DNA of 64,000 nucleotides, taken from positions 103,262 to 167,261 of the forward strand of contig CASFGA010000005.1 in the NCBI GenBank assembly GCA_949294185.1, in the 5' to 3' direction. How positions within the stretch are numbered: position 1 is the first letter of the stretch; the number at the start of each line of letters is the position of its first letter. Positions 8,644 through 18,148 of the stretch are shown in pieces. The position numbers were made by a program, and so were the translations under genes. This DNA is from an uncultured Bacteroides sp. Lineage in GTDB: Bacteria; Bacteroidota; Bacteroidia; Bacteroidales; Bacteroidaceae. Under the pieces are notes generated by a model that saw nothing but the letters and a program-made list of their open reading frames with translations, did not search any database and was not told the origin of the DNA.

Positions 8644-10398
8644 TTATTCATAGGGTTTGGCATCAATCAACGGAGAGCGTCTCAGTTCATAACGAGGAAC
8701 AGGCAGCCAATAATGAGCTTCAGCACCGGCCACTCCTGCAAAATTGCGGGTGGATACCACATTTCCTGTCCAATATCCCTTATGTCCGTCCGCATATTTA
8801 TAGATAGCAACACCAGTAACCGGACGGCTGTAGCATTCCTCCATCTGTTTCCAACGGCGCAAATCAAACCAACGCTGCCCCTCAAACACAAGTTCTGCCT
8901 GACGCTCATAATAATATGCTTCCCATATATCATCGCTTGCCTGAATCTCGGGAAGTCCGATACGACGGCGCACCTTGTTTATATATTCGCGCGCGCCTTC
9001 AGCACCCTCGACATTGCCCAGTTGAAGCTGACATTCCGCATAGTTCAAATAGATTTCCGACAGGCGGATGAAGAACCACGGAACGGAATGCATGGTCGTC
9101 CCGGCCGAGTTATAGCTCGGATCAAGAAACTTGCGCATCCAATAGCCCGTATTGCTGGCATTCCAATAGTATTCACCCTGATCACTGTCTTTTCCGGCAG
9201 TCACACCCGTTTCTCCGGAACGGAACACCTCCACCTCACGGCGGCTGTCACCGTATCCCCACATATCGCCGTCGAGAAGAAGTGCGGCATAGAACCGCGG
9301 TTCACGCCCTTTCCATGCAGAGGGTTGATCGCCTGCCGCCGCCTCGTAATACGATTGCGGAACGAATTCTGATCCGTCGGCATTCTGAAAGAAATCGGCA
9401 ATCTCCTGCGTCGGATTAAAGTTACCCCATCCCTGGAAACCGTTTCCGATGCCGCAAGGAGCCTGATAAAGATAAGACATGTTGTCACCCGAACCGTATA
9501 AAGGGTCATAAAGCTTTTCGAATATCACTTCCGGATTTTGAGGATCAAGGAACAAAGCTCCGTATTCATCGCCTACTGCTTTCGGTTCTGTCTTTACATT
9601 TGCCGTATTGATGTCTTGCAAATGATAGACATTCAGTTCGAACACGGCACGTGCCGCATCAGCCGCAGCCTGCCACTTCTCATCAGAAGGAGTTCCGAAC
9701 AGCGGACTCGCCTGATAAAGCAGCACTCTCGACTTAAGCGCCAGAGCCGCACCTTTCGTGGCGCGTCCGAAATCGCTGTTGTCGTGATAAGACAAAGGCA
9801 GCAGCGCGGCCGCATCATCGCAGTCTTTCACAATAAAGGCAGCCACCACATCCATATCCGCACGCTCTTCTTCAAACGTGTCATTCAGACCATAAGTATG
9901 GTCGATGACAGGCACACGCCCGTAAAGGCTGTACAGCATGTGATAGTTCCACGCACGCAGGAAAAGTGCCTGCCCCTTCTGCCAATTGCGCCATTCATCG
10001 TCGCCCGGCACATTGTCGATATTCTCCAAAAACAGGTTGATGCTCTTGATATATCCGTAATACGTGCCCCAAGGATCCCACATCGTATCGTCCCATCCGA
10101 TTCCGTACGTATCACAGTTGAGCAATCCCTGAGTCACGTTCTCCGACCCATAGGTATGCTTCTGAAATACCTCATCTGTATAATTTGAAAAACGCGTACC
10201 TTTCATGGTTTCTGCCCATAGGTTGGCGTACTGCGCATTCAGATAAGTTTCCGAGAGGGCAAGGTCACCCCACACGGCTGCATCCGAATAAGAATTCAGA
10301 GGCTCTACATCCAATATGTCCGTGCAGGAGACTGTACCCAGTCCCATACACGAAAAAGCCAGTGCATACAAGTAATATTTTGTTTTCATCTTGGTCAA
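8644..10398 (-). CDS. susD: SusD/RagB-type outer-membrane glycan-binding lipoprotein
   Basis: The surface lid of the SusCD importer. From the internal ATG at 10389 the signal peptide ends in GTVSC, giving the lipidated cysteine. The body has the usual SusD features: an N-terminal TPR-like region (SYSDAAVWGDLALSETYLNAQYANLW) and the C-terminal segment FFIRLSEIYLNYAECQLQLGN followed by GQRWFDLRRW. The 584-residue length is typical. It follows susC by 17 bases and precedes the HELGH lipoprotein. Sequence alone does not show which glycan it binds; the linked GH27 suggests an alpha-galactoside. Confidence 0.93.
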   Translation of the reverse strand: MTKMKTKYYLYALAFSCMGLGTVSCTDILDVEPLNSYSDAAVWGDLALSETYLNAQYANLWAETMKGTRFSNYTDEVFQKHTYGSENVTQGLLNCDTYGIGWDDTMWDPWGTYYGYIKSINLFLENIDNVPGDDEWRNWQKGQALFLRAWNYHMLYSLYGRVPVIDHTYGLNDTFEEERADMDVVAAFIVKDCDDAAALLPLSYHDNSDFGRATKGAALALKSRVLLYQASPLFGTPSDEKWQAAADAARAVFELNVYHLQDINTANVKTEPKAVGDEYGALFLDPQNPEVIFEKLYDPLYGSGDNMSYLYQAPCGIGNGFQGWGNFNPTQEIADFFQNADGSEFVPQSYYEAAAGDQPSAWKGREPRFYAALLLDGDMWGYGDSRREVEVFRSGETGVTAGKDSDQGEYYWNASNTGYWMRKFLDPSYNSAGTTMHSVPWFFIRLSEIYLNYAECQLQLGNVEGAEGAREYINKVRRRIGLPEIQASDDIWEAYYYERQAELVFEGQRWFDLRRWKQMEECYSRPVTGVAIYKYADGHKGYWTGNVVSTRNFAGVAGAEAHYWLPVPRYELRRSPLIDAKPYE

Positions 10399-10415
10399 AT
10401 TTATGGTTGATACTG

Positions 10416-13400
10416 TCAGAAAGTAATGTTGGTACCGAAAGTAATCATGCGCTGCAAAGGATAGGCAAGAATACCGTTAGAGTTAATGGCGTATCCGTTA
10501 TCATCCTTTGAGGTTCCCACTTCGGGATCACAGATCTTCATCTTATCGAAAGTGAAAAGATTATTGCCGTTAATGTAGAAACGCCACCGCTGCATGCCGA
10601 GTTTCGAAGTAACAGACTTGGGCAATGTATAGCCCAATTCTATGGACTTCAAGCGCAGAAAAGCAGCATTGCGCAGCCACCAGGTAGATGCGCTACCGTT
10701 CCACGTGTCACCATAAGTCTGCTTGATGAACGCTTTCGGCCAACGCGCGTTCAGATTCTCCTCCACTGTATTCTCCGTGCGCCAACGCCCTTCATAAAAG
10801 TCCGTCACCATATTCATCGTCGGTTGTACCAGCTGCACAGCTTTCGCCTGTCCCTGGAAGAAGATATTCAGGTCAATGCCTTTCCATGCACCGTTCAGAG
10901 TAAATCCGTAAATGATTTTCGGCGTGGCCGAAGCGTTAATGCGGATGGCGTCATCCCAAGTAATGGTTCCGTCACCATTCGTATCCTGATAAATCAAGTC
11001 ACCCGGCGCCGCATTGTCCATGTGAGGCGTGTTGTCCACCTGAGTCTGATTCTGGTAGATGCCCAACGCCTTATAAAGTACCAGTCCGTCTATCGGATTG
11101 TCCGTTGTGCGCTGCCATTCCGGAGTGGATACTGCCTCATCCATATATACCACCTTGTTCTCGGCATAAGTGAAGTTTCCGGTTATCCCCCATTCAAAGT
11201 CGCCCGCACGGTCGCGATACGAAGCCACGATCTCCACACCCGTATTGTTTACCTTACCCAAGTTCTCGGCGGGAAGCACCAGACCCGTATAAGCAGGGAT
11301 GGAAGCGTTACGTGTAATCAAGATATCACGGCGTTTTGATTGGAACCAGTCAAAATCAAGGCTGAACATTCCACCCAGGAACGAAGCCGAGAATCCGATG
11401 TTCGTGGTGTTGGCCGTTTCCCATGTCACCAAAGGATTGGCTGTACGAGTCAAATAGAAGCCTTTGTTTACTGCCGCTCCGTCACCGGTTCCGAAATACG
11501 GGCCTTTGTCCGTGAAAGCATACTGCGAAAGATACTGATAAGCAGAAATAGCATCATTACCCATCTGTCCCCATGAAGCTTTCAACTTCAGAAAATCCAC
11601 ATACGGCTTTACAGGTTCAAAGAACTTCTCTTCTGACATCACCCATCCTAAAGAGAAAGAAGGGAACAATCCCCACCGATGGCCTTCTGCAAAATTCATG
11701 GAGCCATCATAACGCATCGTGAATTCGGCCAGATAACGGTCAAGGTATGAGTAGTTCACACGGCCAAAGAAGTTCACACGCGCCGTCTTGTCCGAAGAAC
11801 CGCTGTTGTCTTTATCTTCAGGCACATCGCTTCCTGCAAACAAATCCATCAAAGTGTCTGACAAGAAATTTGTACGGTAACCAGACAATGTGTGGTAATC
11901 ATACTTACTTTGCTCATAAGCAACGAATGCATTCACCTTATGGGTCTCATTGAAAGTGCGTTCATAGCCGATACGCGCATTCAGTGTAATGGTAGAATAA
12001 CGCGTAGCCCAATCGTTCAGACTGATCTGCCCCGTATCCGCCCGGCGGTTCTGATACTCTCCCGAAGCGTTGTCATAATAATAGAGATCATACGGACGGT
12101 TAATCTGCTTTCCGTCACTGAATGTATAGTCGATGGCGGCATAGCCTTCGGCATACAGTCCCTTAGTAATAAAGTCTAAATCCACATGCAACAGAGGCTT
12201 GATGTTCAGTATATTGGTGGTATAGTTGTTCGAACCCGGCTTGTCTGTCACCATAATGGCTGCATTACGCGTCACCCCGTCATAACCCACACGCGGCAAA
12301 CCGTTGGGATAATAGGGCGCACTGCCCGGAAAAGTGCTCAGAAAATACGTAAACAGATAGGGAGTGCTGTAGATGCCCCTGTCACGTTGCTCCTGCCGCC
12401 CGAGAATATCCAGACTGAACCGTATGGAATTGCTGATCTTGGCATCCAGATTAGACACTAACTGGAACTGTTTATAATCTTGTGCAGAATTTTTATAGAT
12501 AGCATCCTGCCACATATATTGAGCGGATGTATAAAAAGAAATTTTATCCGTACCTCCGCTGACAGACAAACTATGCTGCGTCTTGCCGGCCCAATTCTTA
12601 GCCACTTCTCCCCACCAGTCCGTATCCGGATAATTGACAGGATCATCATGATCCAGATAATGCTGAAGCACTTCGGGTGAATAGGTAGTTCCGGCCTGAT
12701 CGTGCCGTGGATCCGCATCATACTCGTTTACATAAGTGGCATACTGATAAGCGTTCAGCATCTCTGGGATCCGCGTCGGTTGAGATATAGAGTAACTTCC
12801 GTTATAGTTCACGGTAACTTTTCCTTCCTTACCTCGCTTCGTCGTTACCAAAATAACACCGTTTGCCGCGCGTGCCCCATAAATGGCGGCCGAGGCATCT
12901 TTCAAGACAGATATGCTCTCGATGTCCTCCGGATTCAGATGGCTGAAAGATCGGTCAGCAATCCCGTCTACCACAATCAGCGGCGAGGTGCTGCCCAAAG
13001 TTCCCTTACCACGAATCAAGATATCCGCGTTGTCTTCTCCCGGTTCACCTGAGCGTGTGTTGGCAATGATACCTGCCGTCTTTCCGGCCAACGTGTTGGT
13101 AAGATTGGCAGCCGCCACCTTTTTCAAGTCTTCACCGCCTACCTGTGATACGGAACCCGTAAGCGTAGCCTTTTTCTGCACGCCATAGCCTACCACAACC
13201 ACCTCATCCATAATTTCCGAATCCTCTCTCAACGTGACATTCAGCCGCCCTCCTTTAACCTCGGAAACAGGAATCTCCTGCGTCTTATAGCCTATATAGC
13301 TAAAGAGCAATACTGAGGAAGATGAGACATTCAAAGTATAATTACCGTCCATATCCGTAATGGTACCGTTGGAAGTTCCTTTCTCCATTACGTTTGCACC

Positions 13401-13595
13401 GATAACAGGAATGCCGTTGGCATCCACAACACTACCTCTCACCGCCTTGGTCTGCTGGACAACCTCCGTCATCCTCGCCATACCTTCATCAGAAGCAGCC
13501 GCCAGACTGACGGCCCCGGCAGAAAGCAGAACACACGCAACCGCAGTTTTCATGAATGCCTGACTGAAAAGCATCCGATCCAAATGTGTTTTCAT
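10416..13595 (-). CDS. susC: SusC/RagA-type TonB-dependent outer-membrane transporter
   Basis: TonB-dependent transporter that imports oligosaccharides with its SusD lid. After a signal peptide comes a carboxypeptidase-regulatory-like domain (VRGSVVDANGIPVIGANV through the FSYIGYKTQEIPV strand), then the plug (GVQKKATLTGSVSQV, NTLAGKTAGII, RGKGTLGSTSPLIVVDG) and a 22-strand barrel ending MITFGTNITF with a terminal aromatic. The 1059-residue length is typical. No STN sensor domain precedes the plug, so it probably does not work through an anti-sigma factor. It heads the PUL1 operon, and no regulator gene is adjacent. Confidence 0.95.
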   Translation of the reverse strand: MKTHLDRMLFSQAFMKTAVACVLLSAGAVSLAAASDEGMARMTEVVQQTKAVRGSVVDANGIPVIGANVMEKGTSNGTITDMDGNYTLNVSSSSVLLFSYIGYKTQEIPVSEVKGGRLNVTLREDSEIMDEVVVVGYGVQKKATLTGSVSQVGGEDLKKVAAANLTNTLAGKTAGIIANTRSGEPGEDNADILIRGKGTLGSTSPLIVVDGIADRSFSHLNPEDIESISVLKDASAAIYGARAANGVILVTTKRGKEGKVTVNYNGSYSISQPTRIPEMLNAYQYATYVNEYDADPRHDQAGTTYSPEVLQHYLDHDDPVNYPDTDWWGEVAKNWAGKTQHSLSVSGGTDKISFYTSAQYMWQDAIYKNSAQDYKQFQLVSNLDAKISNSIRFSLDILGRQEQRDRGIYSTPYLFTYFLSTFPGSAPYYPNGLPRVGYDGVTRNAAIMVTDKPGSNNYTTNILNIKPLLHVDLDFITKGLYAEGYAAIDYTFSDGKQINRPYDLYYYDNASGEYQNRRADTGQISLNDWATRYSTITLNARIGYERTFNETHKVNAFVAYEQSKYDYHTLSGYRTNFLSDTLMDLFAGSDVPEDKDNSGSSDKTARVNFFGRVNYSYLDRYLAEFTMRYDGSMNFAEGHRWGLFPSFSLGWVMSEEKFFEPVKPYVDFLKLKASWGQMGNDAISAYQYLSQYAFTDKGPYFGTGDGAAVNKGFYLTRTANPLVTWETANTTNIGFSASFLGGMFSLDFDWFQSKRRDILITRNASIPAYTGLVLPAENLGKVNNTGVEIVASYRDRAGDFEWGITGNFTYAENKVVYMDEAVSTPEWQRTTDNPIDGLVLYKALGIYQNQTQVDNTPHMDNAAPGDLIYQDTNGDGTITWDDAIRINASATPKIIYGFTLNGAWKGIDLNIFFQGQAKAVQLVQPTMNMVTDFYEGRWRTENTVEENLNARWPKAFIKQTYGDTWNGSASTWWLRNAAFLRLKSIELGYTLPKSVTSKLGMQRWRFYINGNNLFTFDKMKICDPEVGTSKDDNGYAINSNGILAYPLQRMITFGTNITF

Positions 13596-13643
13596 TTTCG
13601 ATTAAATTAATTGGTTTGACATTTATTATATCTTTTGATACCG

Positions 13644-13676
13644 CAAAGTTACATTTTAGATAGTATCAAGATGCAA
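13644..13676 (-). promoter_or_regulatory. susC (PUL1) promoter
   Basis: The minus strand reads TTG (13674-13676), a 22-nt spacer, then TAACTTTG (13644-13651), an exact TAnnTTTG element, about 48 bases before the susC ATG. Confidence 0.6.
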
Positions 13677-13945
13677 CAATCGTCTTTTTTCATGCAAAAA
13701 TAGTCCATGAAGAAATTCTCTTTCAAACAGCTGTTTTTACATAAAACAATGTAAACCAATTATTTGGAACATATCAAGCTATGTTTTATCATTTAAAAAC
13801 ATATTATTCGGTCATATCATCATCGCATTCTGATCGGCATACCGCCTGTTAGAGAAAAGAACATCTTTTCACATTACTTTGTTTAAACATGTTTTATACT
13901 ATAAAAAAGTCTTTTTCCTCTGACCGGAAAATCCGTTTGACACGG

Positions 13946-13984
13946 CAAAAAAATAGGGTGTCCGCTCCAAAACCGGACACCCTA
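13946..13984 (-). terminator. Intrinsic terminator of the ftsZ/yqeY unit
   Basis: An 11-bp perfect stem (13954-13964 with 13974-13984, TAGGGTGTCCG) with a 9-nt loop is followed on the minus strand by a run of seven T residues. It marks the 3' end of the dcw cluster. Confidence 0.85.
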
Positions 13985-14034
13985 AATCTTACTGTCATTC
14001 GGATCAAACCGACAACTTATTTTCCAAATGCATC

Positions 14035-14484
14035 TTATCCTAACAGCTCCTTCACTTTTGCCGAAATGGCACGGCCTTCGGCCAGTCCTGCAAGTTCTTT
14101 GGAGGCTACCCCCATCACCTTGCCCATGTCTTTGCCGCTTGTCGCGCCCACGCGGGCTATGATTTCTTTCAGCTTCGCCTCCAGTTCTTCAGCCGAAAGC
14201 TGCTTCGGGAGATAGGTTTCAATTACACGAACCTGTGCCATTTCCTCTTCGGCAAGATCAGCACGCCCTTGCCCTTCGTAGACAGCAGCGGAGTCTTTTC
14301 CCTGCTTCACCAGTTTCTGCATGATTTTCAATGCAGCCTCATCGGTCAGCGTATCGTTTGCACCGGGAGCCGTCTTTGCTTCCAAAAAACACTTCTTCAC
14401 ATTGCGCAAGGTCTCAAGCCGTACCTTGTCTTTGGCTTTCATAGCCTCTTTGATGTCATTGCTTATCTGCTCAAACAAGTCCAT
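14035..14484 (-). CDS. GatB/YqeY domain protein
   Basis: 149 residues forming the all-helical YqeY domain, related to the tail domain of GatB that contacts tRNA. Visible signatures are the N-terminal ISNDIKEAMKAKDKVRLETLRN and the glycine-containing C-terminal part DMGKVMGVASKELAG. The function of stand-alone YqeY proteins is not firmly known; a tRNA-linked role is inferred from homology. It starts 26 bases after ftsZ and ends in a strong terminator, so it is the last gene of the dcw transcript. Confidence 0.88.
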   Translation of the reverse strand: MDLFEQISNDIKEAMKAKDKVRLETLRNVKKCFLEAKTAPGANDTLTDEAALKIMQKLVKQGKDSAAVYEGQGRADLAEEEMAQVRVIETYLPKQLSAEELEAKLKEIIARVGATSGKDMGKVMGVASKELAGLAEGRAISAKVKELLG

Positions 14485-14510
14485 ATCTTCAATATTTAAT
14501 TAATGTCATA

Positions 14511-15815
14511 CTATCCAAAAGAAATAACCGTATGGGATACATCATTTCCCGCCGGCTTCTCTACAGTCTCCTCTGCCGCAGCCTTTGTCTGGATGGCTTC
14601 CAACTCTGATTTTGTCCGCTTATAGGTAGGGGTTGTATCCACCATGCTGATTACATCATCGTTATTCAAATCTTCCTGACTGAATATATACAGATGATGC
14701 CGCCGCTTCTTCCGTCCGCTTTTATTGATGCTCGGCCCGTAATACCGGATACGGCGCATGTCATTCTCCTGCTCTTTCTCCTCCTGCTCGGCCAGCCGCT
14801 TCTGTTCCTCGGCAGTTATGCGCACATCCATGCCCGGAACATCCTTTATCCCGAATCCGGTGGCAAGAATGGTAAATTTCACCTTACGTTCCAACGTGTC
14901 ATCAATGTAAAGTCCCCACTTGGTTTCCATGTCCTGCTGCCCGAATCTGGACATGAACTCATGGACTTCGGTCATTTCGTCCATCATCAGGTCGCCATAC
15001 TCCGCGCTATACGAGATATTGAACAAGACCTTCTTCGAGTCGAATATGTCATTATTGTTCAGCAGCGGGGAGTGAAGCGCATCGTTGATGGCTTGGGTGA
15101 CCCGTCCTTCCCCTTCTCCAAATCCCGTACTCATAATGGCAACGCCGCCGTCCTTCAGCACCGTCTTCACATCATTGAAGTCAAGATTGATTTTACCGCG
15201 CACGGTGATGATTTCGGCAATGCTCTTCGCCGCAATGGAAAGGGTATCGTCGGCCTTTCCAAAGGCATTCAGCACGCTGAGATCCGGATAAACATCGCGC
15301 AGACGCTCGTTGTTGATGACCAGCAAGGCATCCACGTATTTGCTCATCGCCTCCACACCGTCCAAAGCCTGGTCAATCTTCTTGTTTCCCTCAAACAGAA
15401 ACGGGATGGTAACGATGCCCACCGTCAGAATGCCCATGTCCTTGGCAGTCTTTGCTATGATAGGGGCGGCTCCCGTACCGGTACCTCCGCCCATTCCTGC
15501 CGTAATGAACACCATCTTGCATCCGTCGTTCAGCATATCCTTGATGCTTTCCAGACTTTCTTCGGCCGCAGCCCGGGCACGCTCCGGACGGTTTCCCGCG
15601 CCCAGTCCCTCATTGCCCAACTGAAGCTTGAACGGCACCGGAGACTCGTCGAGAGCCTGATTGTCCGTATTGCACACTACGAAAGTAACATCATGGATAC
15701 CTTCACTAAACATGTGATTGACGGCATTCCCGCCGCCGCCACCTACACCAATGACTTTTATGATATGTGGAGCCTCTTTCGGGAAGCTGAAAGGCATTTT
15801 TATTTCATCAGACAT
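14511..15815 (-). CDS. ftsZ: Cell division protein FtsZ
   Basis: Tubulin-like GTPase that forms the division ring on the cytoplasmic face of the membrane. The GTP-binding signature GGGTGTG lies at residues 109-115, preceded by GVGGGGGNAVNHM, and the T7-loop residues appear in NLDFNDVKTVL. The globular domain ends near residue 325. A charged linker with a basic cluster (GRKKRRHH) follows, then a tail with DLNNDDVISMVDTTPTYKR. The C-terminal peptide does not look like the enterobacterial sequence that binds FtsA and ZipA, in keeping with Bacteroidetes. It lies 26 bases after ftsA. Confidence 0.96.
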   Translation of the reverse strand: MSDEIKMPFSFPKEAPHIIKVIGVGGGGGNAVNHMFSEGIHDVTFVVCNTDNQALDESPVPFKLQLGNEGLGAGNRPERARAAAEESLESIKDMLNDGCKMVFITAGMGGGTGTGAAPIIAKTAKDMGILTVGIVTIPFLFEGNKKIDQALDGVEAMSKYVDALLVINNERLRDVYPDLSVLNAFGKADDTLSIAAKSIAEIITVRGKINLDFNDVKTVLKDGGVAIMSTGFGEGEGRVTQAINDALHSPLLNNNDIFDSKKVLFNISYSAEYGDLMMDEMTEVHEFMSRFGQQDMETKWGLYIDDTLERKVKFTILATGFGIKDVPGMDVRITAEEQKRLAEQEEKEQENDMRRIRYYGPSINKSGRKKRRHHLYIFSQEDLNNDDVISMVDTTPTYKRTKSELEAIQTKAAAEETVEKPAGNDVSHTVISFG

Positions 15816-15841
15816 AATCTTATCTTTTATAGAGTAAACAT

Positions 15842-17410
15842 TTATTTTTTAAGAGACTCATCATCCCAAACCTCCGTCAGAAGCTTGTCTCTGAAGCGGC
15901 CGAACCATCCGCTTTCCTTCTTCTCCTTTCTCACAGCCTCTTCCAAAGCGTCTATTTCCTCCCTCTTTTCCTCAATCTTCATCTCACGCGCCCGCTGTAT
16001 CATGTCGAGGGCATCTCTATAAGACTTCTTGCTCTTCAGACGGCGAGCTTCCTCCAGATAGCCGTTGCATTCGTCCAGACGCTTTTGCGCCCGTTCTTTT
16101 TCCTGCTGCTCCTTTTGTTTCTTCAGTTGGTCTAAACGCACCTTCTCCGCACGCTTCCTGTTCTCCTCTTCCGCCTGCTCCATCTGTTCCTGCAGCCGGC
16201 GGTCTCTCTCCTCCTGCTCCTTCTGTGCTTCGAAAATGTCTTTCGGTTTGTGCGGATCGACCTTGCAACAGTTGTCCTTTCCCGCGGCCAAAAGTCCGAC
16301 CAACGTATTCTGCGTCCCGTCGTCCGGCAAATCCACCGCACCGACCACTGCCATCTCACCGTTTCGGGCAATGCGAATCTTTTCTATCTTCGTAGTCCGC
16401 TGAAAAGCCTTGTCTATATCCGGCAGGCCTGCACCGCCTCCGGTAAGGACAAAACCTGCCATCAGCTTGTCGCCATAGTTGGAAAGCTTGATCTGATTCC
16501 ATACATTCACGATGATTTCATTGACGCGGGCCTCGACTATATCCTCCAAAACACTGGCAGGAACCTTGCATTTCCCCTCCAGCACATATTCTTCATTGTG
16601 CTCTTCCTCGTCATCACCCAGTTCGGTATAGGCACTCGCATAACGAAGCTTCAGCTGTTCCGCATCTTCCTCCTCTATCTGCAGGCTGCAAATGTCCTTC
16701 GTAATATTGTTTCCTCCCAACGGAATGACGGCAAGATGGCGCAGTATGTTTCCTTTATAGACAGAAACCGTCGTGGTTTCCGCACCCAAGTCAATCAAAG
16801 CACAGCCTGAACGCTTTTCATTGTTCGTCAATATGACATTTGCAGTAACAGCCGGCGCCAAAAGATAGTCGGCAATATCATATCCTGCCTGACGGAAACA
16901 CTGCCTTATATTGCTCTTCAACGTATGGCGGGCTACGATATTCAGATAGCGGCCCTCTATGCAATCGGCCGAAACTCCTACCGGAGCAGCCAACAGGCTG
17001 TTCCCCACTTTATATTCCTGCGGTTCTACCGCCAGTATCTCCTGATTTACCAACGGACACTCCTTATTGCTCTGCATCAAGGCATCGACCAAAGACTGAG
17101 ATATCTTGGTATTCTCACCCAGTTGCTTCGACACGACATTATAGACACTCCTGACAGACAGTCCGCCTATGCCTACATAAGCCTTTTTTATCGAAGCCTG
17201 AAGCTGTTTCTCCAACTGTTTGATAACCAATGCAAGGCTCTGGGCTGTCTTATCAATATTATAAATCGCCCCTTTCCTGATGCAGTCCGACGAATACTCA
17301 CTGGCATATGCCAGAATCTGCAAGCTTCCGTCTGCGTTCTTCCTCCCCGCAATGCCTGTAATCTTGGTCGATCCCAGTTCGATTGCTGCTATAAAGTCTG
17401 TTACTGCCAT
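15842..17410 (-). CDS. ftsA: Cell division protein FtsA, with long coiled-coil extension
   Basis: Actin-like protein that tethers FtsZ to the membrane. The ATPase core starts FIAAIELGSTKITGIAG and contains the phosphate-binding IDLGAETTTVSVY and LTGGGAGLPDI. After about residue 395 comes a highly charged Glu/Lys/Arg/Gln segment of roughly 110 residues that should form a coiled coil. The end (GWFGRFRDKLLTEVWDD) looks like the amphipathic membrane-targeting helix. The 522-residue length is about 100 more than the E. coli protein, because of the coiled-coil insert. It starts three bases after ftsQ. Confidence 0.94.
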   Translation of the reverse strand: MAVTDFIAAIELGSTKITGIAGRKNADGSLQILAYASEYSSDCIRKGAIYNIDKTAQSLALVIKQLEKQLQASIKKAYVGIGGLSVRSVYNVVSKQLGENTKISQSLVDALMQSNKECPLVNQEILAVEPQEYKVGNSLLAAPVGVSADCIEGRYLNIVARHTLKSNIRQCFRQAGYDIADYLLAPAVTANVILTNNEKRSGCALIDLGAETTTVSVYKGNILRHLAVIPLGGNNITKDICSLQIEEEDAEQLKLRYASAYTELGDDEEEHNEEYVLEGKCKVPASVLEDIVEARVNEIIVNVWNQIKLSNYGDKLMAGFVLTGGGAGLPDIDKAFQRTTKIEKIRIARNGEMAVVGAVDLPDDGTQNTLVGLLAAGKDNCCKVDPHKPKDIFEAQKEQEERDRRLQEQMEQAEEENRKRAEKVRLDQLKKQKEQQEKERAQKRLDECNGYLEEARRLKSKKSYRDALDMIQRAREMKIEEKREEIDALEEAVRKEKKESGWFGRFRDKLLTEVWDDESLKK

Positions 17411-17413
17411 ATC

Positions 17414-18148
17414 CTATTCCTTTTTGGTACAAATAATCTGATTGTTAAACTCCACGCTGATGCGGCTATACTTATTCCAGCCGACCTTGTTCAACGCTTC
17501 CTTGTAAAATTTCTGCAATTTACTGAATTTTTCTTGATAGTCACCACCTTTTCCCAGAAAAAGAATATGATTCCCCACGCGAGGCACAATTTCAAGTTCT
17601 TGTCTGGGCGTCACATTGATTTGCTCTACTTGCGCCTTCCAAAACGGATCGGTCTGAAGATATTTTCCCAAGGCATACAGTTCCGATTGAGCGAACTTAC
17701 GGTCTATAGCTCCCGTTGCCACCGCCACATGGATAGCCTTTCCCGGAGCGGACATCACCATCCCCTGATTGTCGATATAGTAGTTGTCGCCATTATTGCT
17801 CAACACACGCAGCAGAGGGATACGCTGATAAATCTCGATTCCTACTTTCCCACCGGAAGTCAGATAGCACTCCGCTTCACGGATGAAAGGATGGCGCGAC
17901 AGCACTTCCTCCAATATGCGTACATTAACATCGGCCAAACGTTTCCCCTCAGGAGCGATCTTCTCACGTTTCAAAAGGCTCTTGATTCCGTTTTCCGTAA
18001 TGAACCCGTAATCCACCTTATCCTTAACCACCAATTCCACCCCTTCGCAAATCCGGTTTTCCGGCTTGCGGTTGAATGCCGTAACCGCAATCACCATATA
18101 AACCGAGAGCAACAACAGCACAACACATATAAGAATCCGTTTTATCAT
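17414..18148 (-). CDS. ftsQ: Cell division protein FtsQ
   Basis: Bitopic membrane protein of the divisome. A short cytoplasmic start, one transmembrane helix (ILICVVLLLLSVYMVIAVTAF), then a periplasmic part with a POTRA-like region and the strand motif REAECYLTSGGKVGIEIYQRIPLLRV that is typical of FtsQ/DivIB. I place the start at 18148, where ATGA overlaps the murC stop; an upstream in-frame ATG at 18163 is possible. The 244-residue length is normal. Confidence 0.88.
   Translation of the reverse strand: MIKRILICVVLLLLSVYMVIAVTAFNRKPENRICEGVELVVKDKVDYGFITENGIKSLLKREKIAPEGKRLADVNVRILEEVLSRHPFIREAECYLTSGGKVGIEIYQRIPLLRVLSNNGDNYYIDNQGMVMSAPGKAIHVAVATGAIDRKFAQSELYALGKYLQTDPFWKAQVEQINVTPRQELEIVPRVGNHILFLGKGGDYQEKFSKLQKFYKEALNKVGWNKYSRISVEFNNQIICTKKE

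Larger units (their letters stand above)
13596..14034. other. Non-coding gap upstream of PUL1
   Basis: 439 bases between the divergently ended ftsZ/yqeY unit and susC. It holds the susC promoter, a 12-bp palindrome AAACAGCTGTTT at 13725-13736, an AT-rich stretch with an ATGTTTT/AAAACAT repeat near 13780-13802, and the yqeY terminator. I see no credible coding sequence. Confidence 0.7.

Noticed and set aside
14694..16022. Long plus-strand open frame over ftsZ/ftsA
   Set aside because: Antisense to genes with certain identity and codon composition unlike a real gene; an effect of high-GC third positions.
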